Source: DATFVA01 sp963771705 | Lineage (GTDB): Bacteria; Bacteroidota; Ignavibacteria; Ignavibacteriales; Ignavibacteriaceae | Assembly (NCBI GenBank): GCA_963771705.1 | Contig: CAVYUP010000014.1 | Location: forward strand, 248,001 to 312,000 | DNA length: 64,000 nucleotides | Direction: 5' to 3' | Part shown: positions 19,785 through 28,340 of the stretch, one piece after another | Layout: every line of letters begins with the position of its first letter | How positions within the stretch are numbered: position 1 is the stretch's first letter | The notes under the pieces: generated by a model | What the model saw: the letters and a program-made list of their open reading frames with translations, nothing else | What the model was told of the DNA's origin: nothing | The model's database searches: none | Made by a program: the position numbers and the translations under genes

Positions 19785-20714
19785 ATGCCTAAAGCATTGG
19801 GTTTGGTAGAAACCCGTGGTCTTGTTGCGGCCATTGAAGCAGCAGATGCTATGCTGAAGACTTCAAACGTTACCCTGATAGGGAAAGAGGTAACCAATCC
19901 TGCTCTGATTACAATTAAGATTGTGGGAGATGTTGCGGCCGTGAAAGCATCCGTTGATGCCGGAGCAGCAGCAGCAGCCCGTGTAGGAGAACTTGTTTCA
20001 ATTCATGTAATTCCCCAGCCTGACTTGCAGATGACCGTTCTTTTTCCTGAAATATCGGATGATGATGATCCCAGCGGGGGAGGCAGAAAACTGAAACCAG
20101 AAAAGAAGAGAAAAGCCGATTCAGAGAAATCATCCCCTAAGGATGAACCTGCAGAAGCAGGAAGCGATTCGGCAGCCGGGGAAACTGAAGCAGAACAAGC
20201 AGCAGGAGAGTCAGAAGCAGCAGCCATTGAAGATACAAGCGTTTCAGAAGAAGAAATATCAATGCCGGAAGAAGAAGAATCCGCCGAAAGCGGATTAACC
20301 AAGGACACTGAGGAAGAATCGGGGAGACCGGTATCTGCAGGCAAACCTTTACCAACAAAAGCTCCGGTATCAAAGCCTGTTAAGACCCGCGCACCGAAAC
20401 CCAAAAAAGAATCGGATAATGAAAATCTTTTTACAGTGGATACGGATCATCTTGAGAGATTAAGACGGGAGGCGCTGGGCATTAAGGAGCCGAAGGAAGC
20501 AAAGCAGAGCAAAACGGAAAAAAAATCTTCCGCTGAACCTGCCGGCGGGGTAGAAGAGGCGCAGGGCAGACCGACAATGGAAGAACTTGAAAAACTTAAC
20601 GTGCATAACCTGAGAAAAGCAGCGCGTGAGATGGAGGAATTCCCGATACAGGGGAGAGAGATTTCACGTGCAAACAGAAGAGCACTGCTGGATTTATTCA
20701 AAAAGATTATTTAG
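19785..20714 (+). CDS. BMC-H shell protein with long acidic linker and C-terminal helical (SAP/Rho-N-like) domain
   Basis: A 309-residue protein. Residues 1-90 are a second BMC domain, close to the first gene's product (ALGLVETRGLVAAIEAADAM … IHVIPQPDLQM). Residues about 90-255 are low-complexity, rich in Glu, Ala, Ser, Pro and Lys, and predicted disordered. The last 48 or so residues (from about 262) form a compact basic helical unit starting MEELEKLNVHNLRKAAREME and ending RALLDLFKKII; its Leu spacing resembles SAP/HeH/Rho-N-type nucleic-acid-binding helices. The architecture recalls EutK, a BMC shell protein with a C-terminal helix-turn-helix domain. The similarity is by eye. It is coupled to the upstream BMC gene (3-base gap) and followed by a terminator. 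Confidence 0.85.
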   Translation: MPKALGLVETRGLVAAIEAADAMLKTSNVTLIGKEVTNPALITIKIVGDVAAVKASVDAGAAAAARVGELVSIHVIPQPDLQMTVLFPEISDDDDPSGGGRKLKPEKKRKADSEKSSPKDEPAEAGSDSAAGETEAEQAAGESEAAAIEDTSVSEEEISMPEEEESAESGLTKDTEEESGRPVSAGKPLPTKAPVSKPVKTRAPKPKKESDNENLFTVDTDHLERLRREALGIKEPKEAKQSKTEKKSSAEPAGGVEEAQGRPTMEELEKLNVHNLRKAAREMEEFPIQGREISRANRRALLDLFKKII

Positions 20715-20742
20715 AACCCGTGTTTATATTAATGAAAAAGAG

Positions 20743-20770
20743 AACTCCGCTTCACTGTGGAGTTTTTTTA
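20743..20770 (+). terminator. Rho-independent terminator after the BMC pair
   Basis: AACTCCGC (20743-20750) pairs with GTGGAGTT (20757-20764, one G-U), a 6-base loop lies between, and a run of T follows (20763-20769). The next gene begins only 14 bases later, so read-through or promoter overlap must supply its transcription. Confidence 0.8.
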
Positions 20771-20784
20771 TTTATATTTAAGAG

Positions 20785-21696
20785 ATGAAAAAAAATCTGC
20801 ACATAGTAATCCTTTCAGTAGTCTTCTCCATAATATTATGGATCTCCATCTCGCTGTCGAATGATTACTATGCAACGGTGAATGTTCCTCTGAAGCTGGT
20901 GAATTTTCCCTCAGGATATTCTACCGCGACAAAAATTCCTGATGATATTTCAGTTAAGCTTAAAGGGCAGGGATGGAAGCTCCTGGGGGTTAACCTTAGT
21001 ACGAAGTCAGACTACACCATTTCCGTAGAGGACAGCGGCAAAATCAACGTAAACCTTTATAATTTCCTTGGTGAGAACCAATGGCTTTCGTCGGATATCG
21101 AAGTAATAGATATGACGCCCGATACGCTATCGTTCTACGTTGAAAAAGATTTTATGAAGAAGGTAGCGGTAGTACCCGATTTAAATCTGAAATTTAAGCC
21201 GGGGTACGGACTTGCAACCCCTATAGAGGTGACTCCTGATTCAACCACCCTTTACGGGCCAAGGAGCGTAGTAAAGAACCTTAACTTTGTTTACACAAAA
21301 AGGAAATTGTTCGAAAACCTGGATGATGCTCTGAAAGGAGGAGTTCAGCTTGAGGATCTCCCCGGAGTAATTTACAAAGACCGGGAGGTGGATGTCTACC
21401 TGAATGTTCAGAAGATAGTGGACAAGGATTTTAATGATATCAGCGTGCAGATAATTGACCTTCCTTCAGACAGGGAGGTTGTACTGCTTCCGAACAAAAT
21501 CTCAGCTGGAATAAGAGCCGGGATCGATCTGCTGGGCAGAATGGACAAGAACAGTATAAAAGCATATGTTAATTACAGGAATATCGTTCTTGATACACTC
21601 GGAAGCATAATGCCGAAAGTGGACGTTCCCAAAAACACATCACTTCAATATATCAAACCGGAGAGGTTAAGATATATCATTAAGAAATTTAATTGA
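20785..21696 (+). CDS. YbbR-like domain protein (CdaR-type)
   Basis: A 303-residue protein with an N-terminal membrane anchor (residues 5-25, IVILSVVFSIILWISISL) and an extracytoplasmic region of YbbR repeats (for example VPLKLVNFPSGY…DDISVKLKGQGW and PDSTTLYGPRSVVKNL). In Firmicutes YbbR proteins (CdaR) regulate the diadenylate cyclase CdaA, which normally sits beside them; no cdaA is found here, so that role is not supported by context. It starts 14 bases after a terminator and is followed by tmk 18 bases later. Confidence 0.82.
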   Translation: MKKNLHIVILSVVFSIILWISISLSNDYYATVNVPLKLVNFPSGYSTATKIPDDISVKLKGQGWKLLGVNLSTKSDYTISVEDSGKINVNLYNFLGENQWLSSDIEVIDMTPDTLSFYVEKDFMKKVAVVPDLNLKFKPGYGLATPIEVTPDSTTLYGPRSVVKNLNFVYTKRKLFENLDDALKGGVQLEDLPGVIYKDREVDVYLNVQKIVDKDFNDISVQIIDLPSDREVVLLPNKISAGIRAGIDLLGRMDKNSIKAYVNYRNIVLDTLGSIMPKVDVPKNTSLQYIKPERLRYIIKKFN

Positions 21697-21714
21697 ATCC
21701 GGAGACTTCCCGTT

Positions 21715-22341
21715 ATGTTTATAACCTTTGAAGGAATCGACTTCTGCGGAAAATCCACCCAGGTAGAGCTGCTGAAAAAATATTTTATAAATCATGATAA
21801 ACAGGTTGAAATAATACGCGAGCCGGGAGGTACGGAAATATCAGAACTTGTACGATCGATACTGCTCGATAAGAAAAATTATCACATGGTAATGGAGACA
21901 GAAATATTTCTATTCTCGGCAGCACGGGCCCAGCTTGTGAGGGAAAAAATTAGACCTTCCCTTAGTCGGGGAATCTATGTAATTTCGGATCGATTCCATG
22001 ATTCCACTACAGCTTACCAGGGTTTCGGCCGCGGGATAGATATTGAGTCTGTGAATCATATAAACAGCCTTGCGATCGGTGAGACTATACCCGACCTTAC
22101 TTTCTTCATCGATATCACTGTTGAGGAAGCCGACAGAAGGAAGAAAATGAAGCTGGATTTTGATCCTGACAGGATTGAGGTATCGGATTCATCTTTTTAT
22201 GAGAGGGTGAGAGCAGGCTACCTGTTTATTGCTGATAAGAGCAGCAGGATGAAAGTTATTAACGGGATGAAATCAATTGAAGAGATTCATAATGACATTC
22301 TTGAAGAAATAAATTCTATAGAGAAGAAGGAGATCAGATAA
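21715..22341 (+). CDS. tmk: Thymidylate kinase
   Basis: A 208-residue kinase converting dTMP to dTDP. The P-loop is GIDFCGKST at residues 7-15, with Phe-Cys in the place of the usual Gly-Ala/Gly-Ser, followed by the dTMP-binding REPGGT and the DR(F/Y)-type motif SDRFHDSTTAYQG. Length is normal. GGAG lies before the ATG. It overlaps nothing and is followed by a protease gene one base after its stop, so both are probably translated from one message. Confidence 0.95.
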   Translation: MFITFEGIDFCGKSTQVELLKKYFINHDKQVEIIREPGGTEISELVRSILLDKKNYHMVMETEIFLFSAARAQLVREKIRPSLSRGIYVISDRFHDSTTAYQGFGRGIDIESVNHINSLAIGETIPDLTFFIDITVEEADRRKKMKLDFDPDRIEVSDSSFYERVRAGYLFIADKSSRMKVINGMKSIEEIHNDILEEINSIEKKEIR

Positions 22342-22342
22342 T

Positions 22343-23995
22343 ATGAAATTGAAAAACTGGAAAGCATATTTAGCCGGCGTGCTTGTAATACTTTTATTCT
22401 CGGGCTTCTTTCCGGGCGAGGATGATGTTTATTTCCAGATTTCCAAGAACATAGACCTGTTTGGCAAGGTTTATAAAGAGATTTCGCTCAACTACGTTGA
22501 CAATATAAATCCTGAGCAGTTTATGCGGGCCGGCATTGAAGGAATGCTGAACACGCTTGATCCCTATACAATCTTTATAGACGGCGATAAGAAAGATGAG
22601 ATAGACCTTATAACAAACGGTAAGTACGGAGGCGTAGGGATATCGATAGGAGTAAGAGGCAGTGCGGTTACAGTTGTTGAAGTGCTTGACGGATATTCGG
22701 CGCAGAGGCAGGGAATAAGGATAGGCGATGAAATTATTGCGGCGGACAGTGTTGCCATAACACCCGAGAATATCGACGAAGTTTCCCAGCTGGTTAAAGG
22801 TGAACCGGGAACAGCTGTTGACCTTAAGATAGTGAGGAATGAAGAACAGGACACGATTAACTTTAACCTGATAAGGGAAGAAGTTATGGTAAAGAACGTT
22901 ACTTACTACGGGTTTGTACCTGAAAACAGCAACAACGTTTACCTTAAACTCACGAGCTTCAGCCGATCGGCCGCTTCTGAAGTGCTGGATGCACTAAAGG
23001 AACTGAAGGCCAAGAAAGAAATTAAATCAATTGTACTTGACCTGCGCGGGAATCCGGGAGGACTACTAGATGTAGCCGCAGACATCTGCGATAAGTTTCT
23101 TCCCAAGGGGGATCTTATTGTTACAACGAAGGGAAGGGATGAAACGAATATTAATCATTATTATGCCGACCAGGAGCCTTTTGTAGGCGATGCTAAGCTG
23201 GTGGTGCTTATCAACCAGGGCTCAGCTTCGGCCTCGGAGATTGTTGCGGGGGCGATGCAGGATCACGACAGGGGTGTAATTATCGGAACAAAGTCTTACG
23301 GTAAAGGGCTGGTGCAGACGATTACTCCCTTAAGCTATAATTCATCATTAAAGATTACCACGGCTAAATACTATACTCCAAGCGGCAGGTGCATTCAAAA
23401 AATCAATTATGCAGAAAATAACAAAGTTATAGCCGATGCTGATTCAATACTTAACAGCAAATACCTTACAGATAATAAACGTCCCGTTTACGGCGCAGGC
23501 GGTATTACCCCCGATTCAACTGTAGAATACAAAATAGAAGGCGGGGTTACACAGGATCTTCTGGCAAAAGGGATGTTCTTTAAGTTTGCTGACCATTACT
23601 ACTACAAGCATCCTGATCAGACTTTCGGTTCGCTCAAGGATAAAAAATTATTCTCTGACTTTGAGAGTTACCTGAAGGATGCGGACTTTCAATATAGTTC
23701 TGACGCAGAGAAAGCTGTTAACAAGCTTATTGCTGATGCTGATAAAAATAAACTTGATTCATCCATAAAAGAAGAACTTAAAAAGCTCAGCGATCAGTTC
23801 GGGCAGATAGACGGGAGCGAGTTCAAGATTTACAAAACAGAAATAATAAAAGAGCTGAAAGCCGAACTTGCCTCGAGATATCTTGGTTCAGAAGGAAGGG
23901 TTAAGGAAGCTCTGGATAATGATCCCCAGTTCCAGGCAGCGCTCTCGGTTTTATCCAGTGATGTGAAGTACAATCGATTATTGAATTATCAGTAA
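22343..23995 (+). CDS. C-terminal processing peptidase (S41 family, CtpA/Prc type)
   Basis: A 550-residue exported serine protease. An N-terminal signal/anchor (residues about 7-24) is followed by a PDZ domain (about 90-175; GVGISIGVRG…IRIGDEIIAADS) and the S41 core. The catalytic Ser lies in NQGSASASEIVAGA and the catalytic Lys in GTKSYGKGLVQ, as in CtpA. A helical C-terminal extension of about 150 residues follows. It trims C-termini of periplasmic proteins in known bacteria. The start is one base after the tmk stop. Confidence 0.93.
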   Translation: MKLKNWKAYLAGVLVILLFSGFFPGEDDVYFQISKNIDLFGKVYKEISLNYVDNINPEQFMRAGIEGMLNTLDPYTIFIDGDKKDEIDLITNGKYGGVGISIGVRGSAVTVVEVLDGYSAQRQGIRIGDEIIAADSVAITPENIDEVSQLVKGEPGTAVDLKIVRNEEQDTINFNLIREEVMVKNVTYYGFVPENSNNVYLKLTSFSRSAASEVLDALKELKAKKEIKSIVLDLRGNPGGLLDVAADICDKFLPKGDLIVTTKGRDETNINHYYADQEPFVGDAKLVVLINQGSASASEIVAGAMQDHDRGVIIGTKSYGKGLVQTITPLSYNSSLKITTAKYYTPSGRCIQKINYAENNKVIADADSILNSKYLTDNKRPVYGAGGITPDSTVEYKIEGGVTQDLLAKGMFFKFADHYYYKHPDQTFGSLKDKKLFSDFESYLKDADFQYSSDAEKAVNKLIADADKNKLDSSIKEELKKLSDQFGQIDGSEFKIYKTEIIKELKAELASRYLGSEGRVKEALDNDPQFQAALSVLSSDVKYNRLLNYQ

Positions 23996-24025
23996 AAAAA
24001 AACATATTTTTATATATTGAATGAA

Positions 24026-24046
24026 GGGGAGCCTGCAACGCTCCCC
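24026..24046 (+). other. GC-rich hairpin without T-run
   Basis: GGGGAGC (24026-24032) pairs perfectly with GCTCCCC (24040-24046) around a 7-base loop. It lies between the protease gene and the zinc-ribbon gene. No T-run follows on the + strand, so it could be an RNA-stability or processing element rather than a simple terminator. Confidence 0.55.
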
Positions 24047-24066
24047 ATATGCGGATACTCTAACCC

Positions 24067-24375
24067 ATGGAATTGTCGATAAGAAAAATGAAATCCTTTA
24101 CATTCATCCAGAGGAAAAATCCTGTATTCGAAAAATGTCCTTCATGCTCTGCCACAGGGACAGTGTACAGGTCGCACTCGAGAAACTGGAAAGAGAAACT
24201 GGTGAAGAGGATATCTTTTCTAAAACTATACCGGTGTAAACAATGCGGATGGAGGGGATATCGCTCAACGGCAGCATTGACGATCAAATCAATTCAGACT
24301 CTTCTTATATATATAGGCGCTGCGATTGTTATCGCCCTGGTAGTGAGACTTATTCTAAGCCGGGTAGCATCCTGA
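24067..24375 (+). CDS. Small zinc-ribbon membrane protein
   Basis: A 102-residue protein with two Cys pairs (CPSC at about residue 26 and CKQC at about 57) that could bind one zinc as a ribbon, and a C-terminal transmembrane segment (LLIYIGAAIVIALVVRLIL). The start may be the ATG at 24067 or the one at 24088; neither has a strong ribosome site. An overlapping frame (24021-24239) has no features and is not accepted. I do not recognise a family; the Zn-ribbon/TM layout is what is seen. Confidence 0.6.
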   Translation: MELSIRKMKSFTFIQRKNPVFEKCPSCSATGTVYRSHSRNWKEKLVKRISFLKLYRCKQCGWRGYRSTAALTIKSIQTLLIYIGAAIVIALVVRLILSRVAS

Positions 24376-24538
24376 TACCGGCTGAATAAATACCTGATGA
24401 TTTCGGGTCCGTTTGACTGAAGCAGCGAGGACGTATCCGCAGCCGAAATAATTTTAATTCGAAATCAGAAGCTGAGACGATTTGCGGAAGTTTTATAGAA
24501 CGGCTCAGTTAAATTCTAACCTGACAGTCAGACAATTA

Positions 24539-25963
24539 ATGAATCCTTCTGTTAAAGAGAAAATCAAAAGCATAGTAGGAACCAAAAATTTCTCCGATTC
24601 CCCCGAAGATAAAATTTCCTATTCCTATGACGCAACACCATTGTTAACTCACGCCCCAGAGGCCATAGTATTTCCAGATAGCGAAGAGCAGATAGCAGAA
24701 CTGGTAAAGCTTGCAAACAGCGAAGGATTTGCAGTGGTTCCAAGAGGATCGGGAACAGGATTAAGCGGCGGAGCGATTCCGGTAGAAAATTCCGTTGTGG
24801 TGGTTATGACGAGGTGGAACAAAATTTTAGAGATAGATCCTGCTAACCTCACTGCACTTGTTGAACCGGGAGTTATTACAGGTTTCCTTCAGAAAGAGGT
24901 TGAGAAGACAGGTTTGTTTTATCCTCCTGATCCGGGAAGCGTTAACGTCTGCACTATCGGAGGGAATGTTGCGAATAACGCCGGAGGGTTGAGAGGGCTT
25001 AAGTACGGAGTAACAAAAAATTACGTGCTTGGTATTGAGATGATACTGCCGAACGGCGAACTGCTTAAAACCGGCGGGAAAAATATGAAGGATGTTGCCG
25101 GTTACAACCTTAGAGATTTTATCGTTGGAAGTGAAGGAACACTTGGAATTATAACGAAGATTCTGCTGAAACTTATTCCGAAGCCGACTGAGTCGGTGAC
25201 ATTTCTTGCTTACTTTGACAAACTGGATGATTCAGCACGTGCTGTAGCCGGAATTATATCTGCGCATATTACTCCCTCTATGCTGGAGTTTCTTGATAAG
25301 ACAACGATTAGTTGCGTGGAGGATTATACGCACATCGGACTTCCAGTTAACAGCGAGGCGGTCCTGCTGATTGAGGTTGACGGAAGGGGGAGTGCGGTAC
25401 AGGAGGATGCCGATTTAATTCAACAGATACTCAGAAAAAACAATTGCTCATACATGAAATCGGCCCGCGACAGGGGAGAAGCCGAGATATTAAAAACCGC
25501 ACGCAGAACAGCGTTCAGTGCCCTTGCAAGAAAAAAACCTACAACAATTCTGGAAGATGCCACAGTCCCCCGCAGTGAGCTGCCAGTAATGATAGAAAAA
25601 GTAAAAGAAGCATCGCGCAAGTTTGATGTAATATTCGGAAATTTCGGTCATGCCGGCGACGGCAATATTCATCCTACCTGTTTAACAGATGAAAGGGACA
25701 GATATGAAATTACAAAAGCTCACCGGGCATTTGAGTTCATCTTTAATGAGGCTATAAAGCTGGGGGGTACAATTACCGGAGAACATGGTACGGGACTCGC
25801 TAAAAAACAATTCCTTGAAAGCGCAGCAGGAATTCCGGGACTTGAAATAATGAAGAAGATTAAGGCCTCAATTGACGAAAATAACATTCTTAATCCCGGA
25901 AAAATATTTTCATTAAAGCCTAAATGCGAAGTACTGTTTCCCTCTGATAAAAAAATTATATAA
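24539..25963 (+). CDS. FAD-linked oxidase, GlcD / D-lactate dehydrogenase family
   Basis: A 474-residue flavoprotein when started at the ATG at 24539; the frame extends 19 codons upstream only to a TTG and that stretch does not resemble the family. The FAD-binding type-4 (PCMH) domain is at residues about 30-210 (PRGSGTGLSGGAIP, NNAGGLRGLKYGVTKNYVLG). The C-terminal domain carries FGHAGDGNIHPT and GEHGTGLAKK. Relatives oxidise glycolate, D-lactate or D-2-hydroxyacids. The next gene is an iron-sulfur protein of the GlcF type, so the pair probably passes electrons from a 2-hydroxyacid toward the quinone pool. The substrate cannot be named. Confidence 0.88.
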   Translation: MNPSVKEKIKSIVGTKNFSDSPEDKISYSYDATPLLTHAPEAIVFPDSEEQIAELVKLANSEGFAVVPRGSGTGLSGGAIPVENSVVVVMTRWNKILEIDPANLTALVEPGVITGFLQKEVEKTGLFYPPDPGSVNVCTIGGNVANNAGGLRGLKYGVTKNYVLGIEMILPNGELLKTGGKNMKDVAGYNLRDFIVGSEGTLGIITKILLKLIPKPTESVTFLAYFDKLDDSARAVAGIISAHITPSMLEFLDKTTISCVEDYTHIGLPVNSEAVLLIEVDGRGSAVQEDADLIQQILRKNNCSYMKSARDRGEAEILKTARRTAFSALARKKPTTILEDATVPRSELPVMIEKVKEASRKFDVIFGNFGHAGDGNIHPTCLTDERDRYEITKAHRAFEFIFNEAIKLGGTITGEHGTGLAKKQFLESAAGIPGLEIMKKIKASIDENNILNPGKIFSLKPKCEVLFPSDKKII

Positions 25964-25968
25964 GAACC

Positions 25969-27300
25969 ATTTCGGGTACTATAAAAATTAATTCTTTAAG
26001 CGACATAAAAGACCTGACTGACGTTTACACACAATGTATTCATTGCGGAATGTGCCTGAGTTCATGTCCAACCTATGTTCTTACCGGCAGAGAGACATCA
26101 TCACCGAGGGGGAGGATAAGGCTTATAAAATCGGCTGCTGAAGGTGTTCTGCCTATTACTAACGCATTCGCTTACGAAATGAACTTTTGTCTCGACTGCC
26201 AGGCGTGCGAAACTGCCTGTCCCGCCGGAGTTAAATACGGTAAGATGGTAGAGACAGCACGGGTGGAGGTAGACAATCGAGGGTTTTCGTCTCCCCTAAA
26301 ATCATTCTTCCTTAAAAGAATAATACCTTACAGGCTAAGACTGAGGGGGGCCGCGAGACTTATCAGGTTTTACCAGCAATCAGGAATTCAGAAACTTTTT
26401 CGTTCATCAGAAATACTCAATAAACTTTTTCCCCGACTTGCAGAAATAGAACAGTTTTCTCCGGAAATTCCTGAAAAGTTCAGCGATGCGTATATAATGG
26501 AGTTCAATCCTCCCCCTTTACAGTCAGAATCAGGCAAAAAAGCTGAAGGCAAATCAAAATACAGGCTGGCGTTTTCAACCGGCTGTCTTATGGATGTGCT
26601 GCTTCCAGAAGTAAATAAGGACACGGTTGAGCTTCTGAACAAGCTGGGCGCGCTGGTTATTTCCCCTAAAGATCAAGCATGCTGCGGTTCGCTCAACGCG
26701 CATAACGGGGATATGAGGAGCGCCAGAGAACTTGCGAAAAAAAATATTACAGCGTTCAGCCGGCACAAATATGATTACCTCATCTCTAACTCGGCAGGCT
26801 GCGGTGCTTTTATGAAAGAATACGGCGAGTTATTTAAAGATGACCCCGAATATGCCGATGCCGCCAGAGAATTCTCGTCTAAAGTAAGAGACATTTCTGA
26901 ATTTCTGGCTGAAACAGATCTGCCATTTATGGAAAGCAGTTATGACAAGGACATCACCTATCACGATGCCTGTCACCTTGTACATACGCAGAAAATTTAT
27001 GCTGAACCAAGAGAAATACTAGGTAAGATCCCGGGGATAACCCTTCGTGCCCTTGAAGATTCTACAAACTGCTGCGGAAGTGCAGGGATATATAACCTGG
27101 TTCACACAAACACCTCCCTTAAACTGCTGGAAGCGAAAATGGAGAATATAAGAAATACAAATGCAGAGGTTGTACTGACCGGGAATCCGGGATGCATACT
27201 TCAGATCAGATACGGCATCAAAAAGTTCAATACTAATATCCGGGTAGAACATACTGCTTCATTCATTAACAGGTTATTACAATCTGATAGAACCTATTAA
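25969..27300 (+). CDS. Iron-sulfur subunit of the GlcF type ((Fe-S)-binding, CCG domains); start uncertain
   Basis: Two ferredoxin-type clusters are encoded: CIHCGMCLSSCP near the N-terminus and CLDCQACETACP further on. Two CCG domains follow (CCGSLNAHNG and HDACHLVH…CCGSAGIYN), the arrangement of GlcF and related heterodisulfide-reductase-like subunits. The first ATG (26050) lies inside the first cluster motif and would delete two of its Cys, so the real start must be upstream. Only rare codons occur there (ATT at 25969 or 25987, CTG at 26014) before an in-frame stop at 25948-25950; the coordinate given uses the ATT at 25969. It follows the FAD oxidase stop by 5 bases and is presumably its electron acceptor. 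Confidence 0.8.
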   Translation: MSGTIKINSLSDIKDLTDVYTQCIHCGMCLSSCPTYVLTGRETSSPRGRIRLIKSAAEGVLPITNAFAYEMNFCLDCQACETACPAGVKYGKMVETARVEVDNRGFSSPLKSFFLKRIIPYRLRLRGAARLIRFYQQSGIQKLFRSSEILNKLFPRLAEIEQFSPEIPEKFSDAYIMEFNPPPLQSESGKKAEGKSKYRLAFSTGCLMDVLLPEVNKDTVELLNKLGALVISPKDQACCGSLNAHNGDMRSARELAKKNITAFSRHKYDYLISNSAGCGAFMKEYGELFKDDPEYADAAREFSSKVRDISEFLAETDLPFMESSYDKDITYHDACHLVHTQKIYAEPREILGKIPGITLRALEDSTNCCGSAGIYNLVHTNTSLKLLEAKMENIRNTNAEVVLTGNPGCILQIRYGIKKFNTNIRVEHTASFINRLLQSDRTY

Positions 27301-27759
27301 ACCGGTACTTTGTTTAGAGCCGGGATGTGACGGAGTTGTCATAGATCTGCCTGCCGGTAGAATTGAAGAATTAATTGAAGTTATACGATGTTGAAAACTT
27401 CAACAGAAAAGACCATATAAATGCCGAATAATCCATAAAATCTATACCCACGAGTCACTTATGAAAGCATTATTTAGTGCATCCTCATTAACTTTTAACA
27501 GACAGCAAACAATAGCATTTAAAAGTAAAATTATAGATTCAAACTTTTTTGCATTATAAGCATAATTTTTTAAGTTTGGAGATTAACAAAAATTCGCTTT
27601 GTAAAATTTATACTATCTCTTGGCACAACTCATCAGAGCTGCGCTGAGAACTTTTTTACCTTTAACTACAATTAGAAGACGAGATTTTTTTCAGGTGCAG
27701 ATAAACTGTATTAGGTTTTTTATTGTGCAAAAATCAACCTGCAATCTCAGGAATAACTA
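27301..27759 (+). other. AT-rich intergenic region upstream of the respiratory cluster
   Basis: No gene is accepted in this gap. It probably holds the promoter and leader of the long alternative complex III/oxidase operon. A weak promoter-like pair is TTGCAT (27549-27554), 16 bases, TAAGTT (27571-27576). A short frame around 27299-27394 reads like protein but has no start codon. I see no clear terminator after the GlcF-like gene. Confidence 0.4.
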
Positions 27760-28329
27760 ATGAAAAAATCTTTACTTGATTACACCCTTCGGATCCGTGT
27801 TCCGGTTACGATCTTTGTCATAATTGCCTCATTTACAATTACCTATTTCGCGGGGAAAGCTGAGCGTGACGGGGTCGGCTACCAGCCCACCCAGCCCATT
27901 AACTTTTCACACAATCTACATGCAGGTCAGATGAAAATTGACTGTCAATACTGCCATACCGGTGTTGAGAAGTCGAGGCACGCGATGGTACCTCCGGTAA
28001 ATACATGCATGAACTGTCACAAGATCGCACGAAAAGACAGGCCCGAAATTCAAAAGCTGACTGCTTATTATAATGAAGGCAAAGCACTTCCCTGGAAAAG
28101 AATTCATAAAACTCCGGACTTCACTTACTTTAATCACAGTGTTCATGTTAATAAAGGGATCGACTGCGTGAATTGTCATGGTGAAGTAAAGAATATGGAT
28201 AAAGTTCTGCAGGTAAGTTCATTTACAATGTCTGCGTGTCTTGATTGTCATAGAAACGCGCATGAACGTCTGCCTGACGTTAAAGGTATAACCAAAGGTC
28301 CCGATAACTGCTGGGCATGTCATCGTTAA
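27760..28329 (+). CDS. actA: Alternative complex III pentahaem cytochrome c subunit ActA
   Basis: A 189-residue membrane-anchored multihaem cytochrome. One N-terminal transmembrane helix (residues 16-33) is followed by five CxxCH haem sites: CQYCH, CMNCH, CVNCH, CLDCH and CWACH. ActA of known alternative complex III has five haems and this layout. In the complex it receives electrons from the iron-sulfur subunit and passes them to mono-haem cytochromes. It opens a cluster whose order (A, B, C, D-E, F) matches alternative complex III, so the assignment is strong. Confidence 0.92.
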   Translation: MKKSLLDYTLRIRVPVTIFVIIASFTITYFAGKAERDGVGYQPTQPINFSHNLHAGQMKIDCQYCHTGVEKSRHAMVPPVNTCMNCHKIARKDRPEIQKLTAYYNEGKALPWKRIHKTPDFTYFNHSVHVNKGIDCVNCHGEVKNMDKVLQVSSFTMSACLDCHRNAHERLPDVKGITKGPDNCWACHR

Positions 28330-28340
28330 CAGGAGTTTAA

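Noticed and set aside
24021..24239. 72-codon frame overlapping the zinc-ribbon gene
   Set aside because: Different frame from the Cys-pair/TM protein, no features of its own.
27299..27394. Short protein-like frame after the GlcF-like gene (a LEPGCDGVVIDLPAG stretch)
   Set aside because: No start codon and no recognisable family; probably chance or a remnant too short to identify.
27620..27650. Sigma-54 promoter (TTGGCAC) upstream of actA
   Set aside because: No GC doublet at the required distance for a -12 box.
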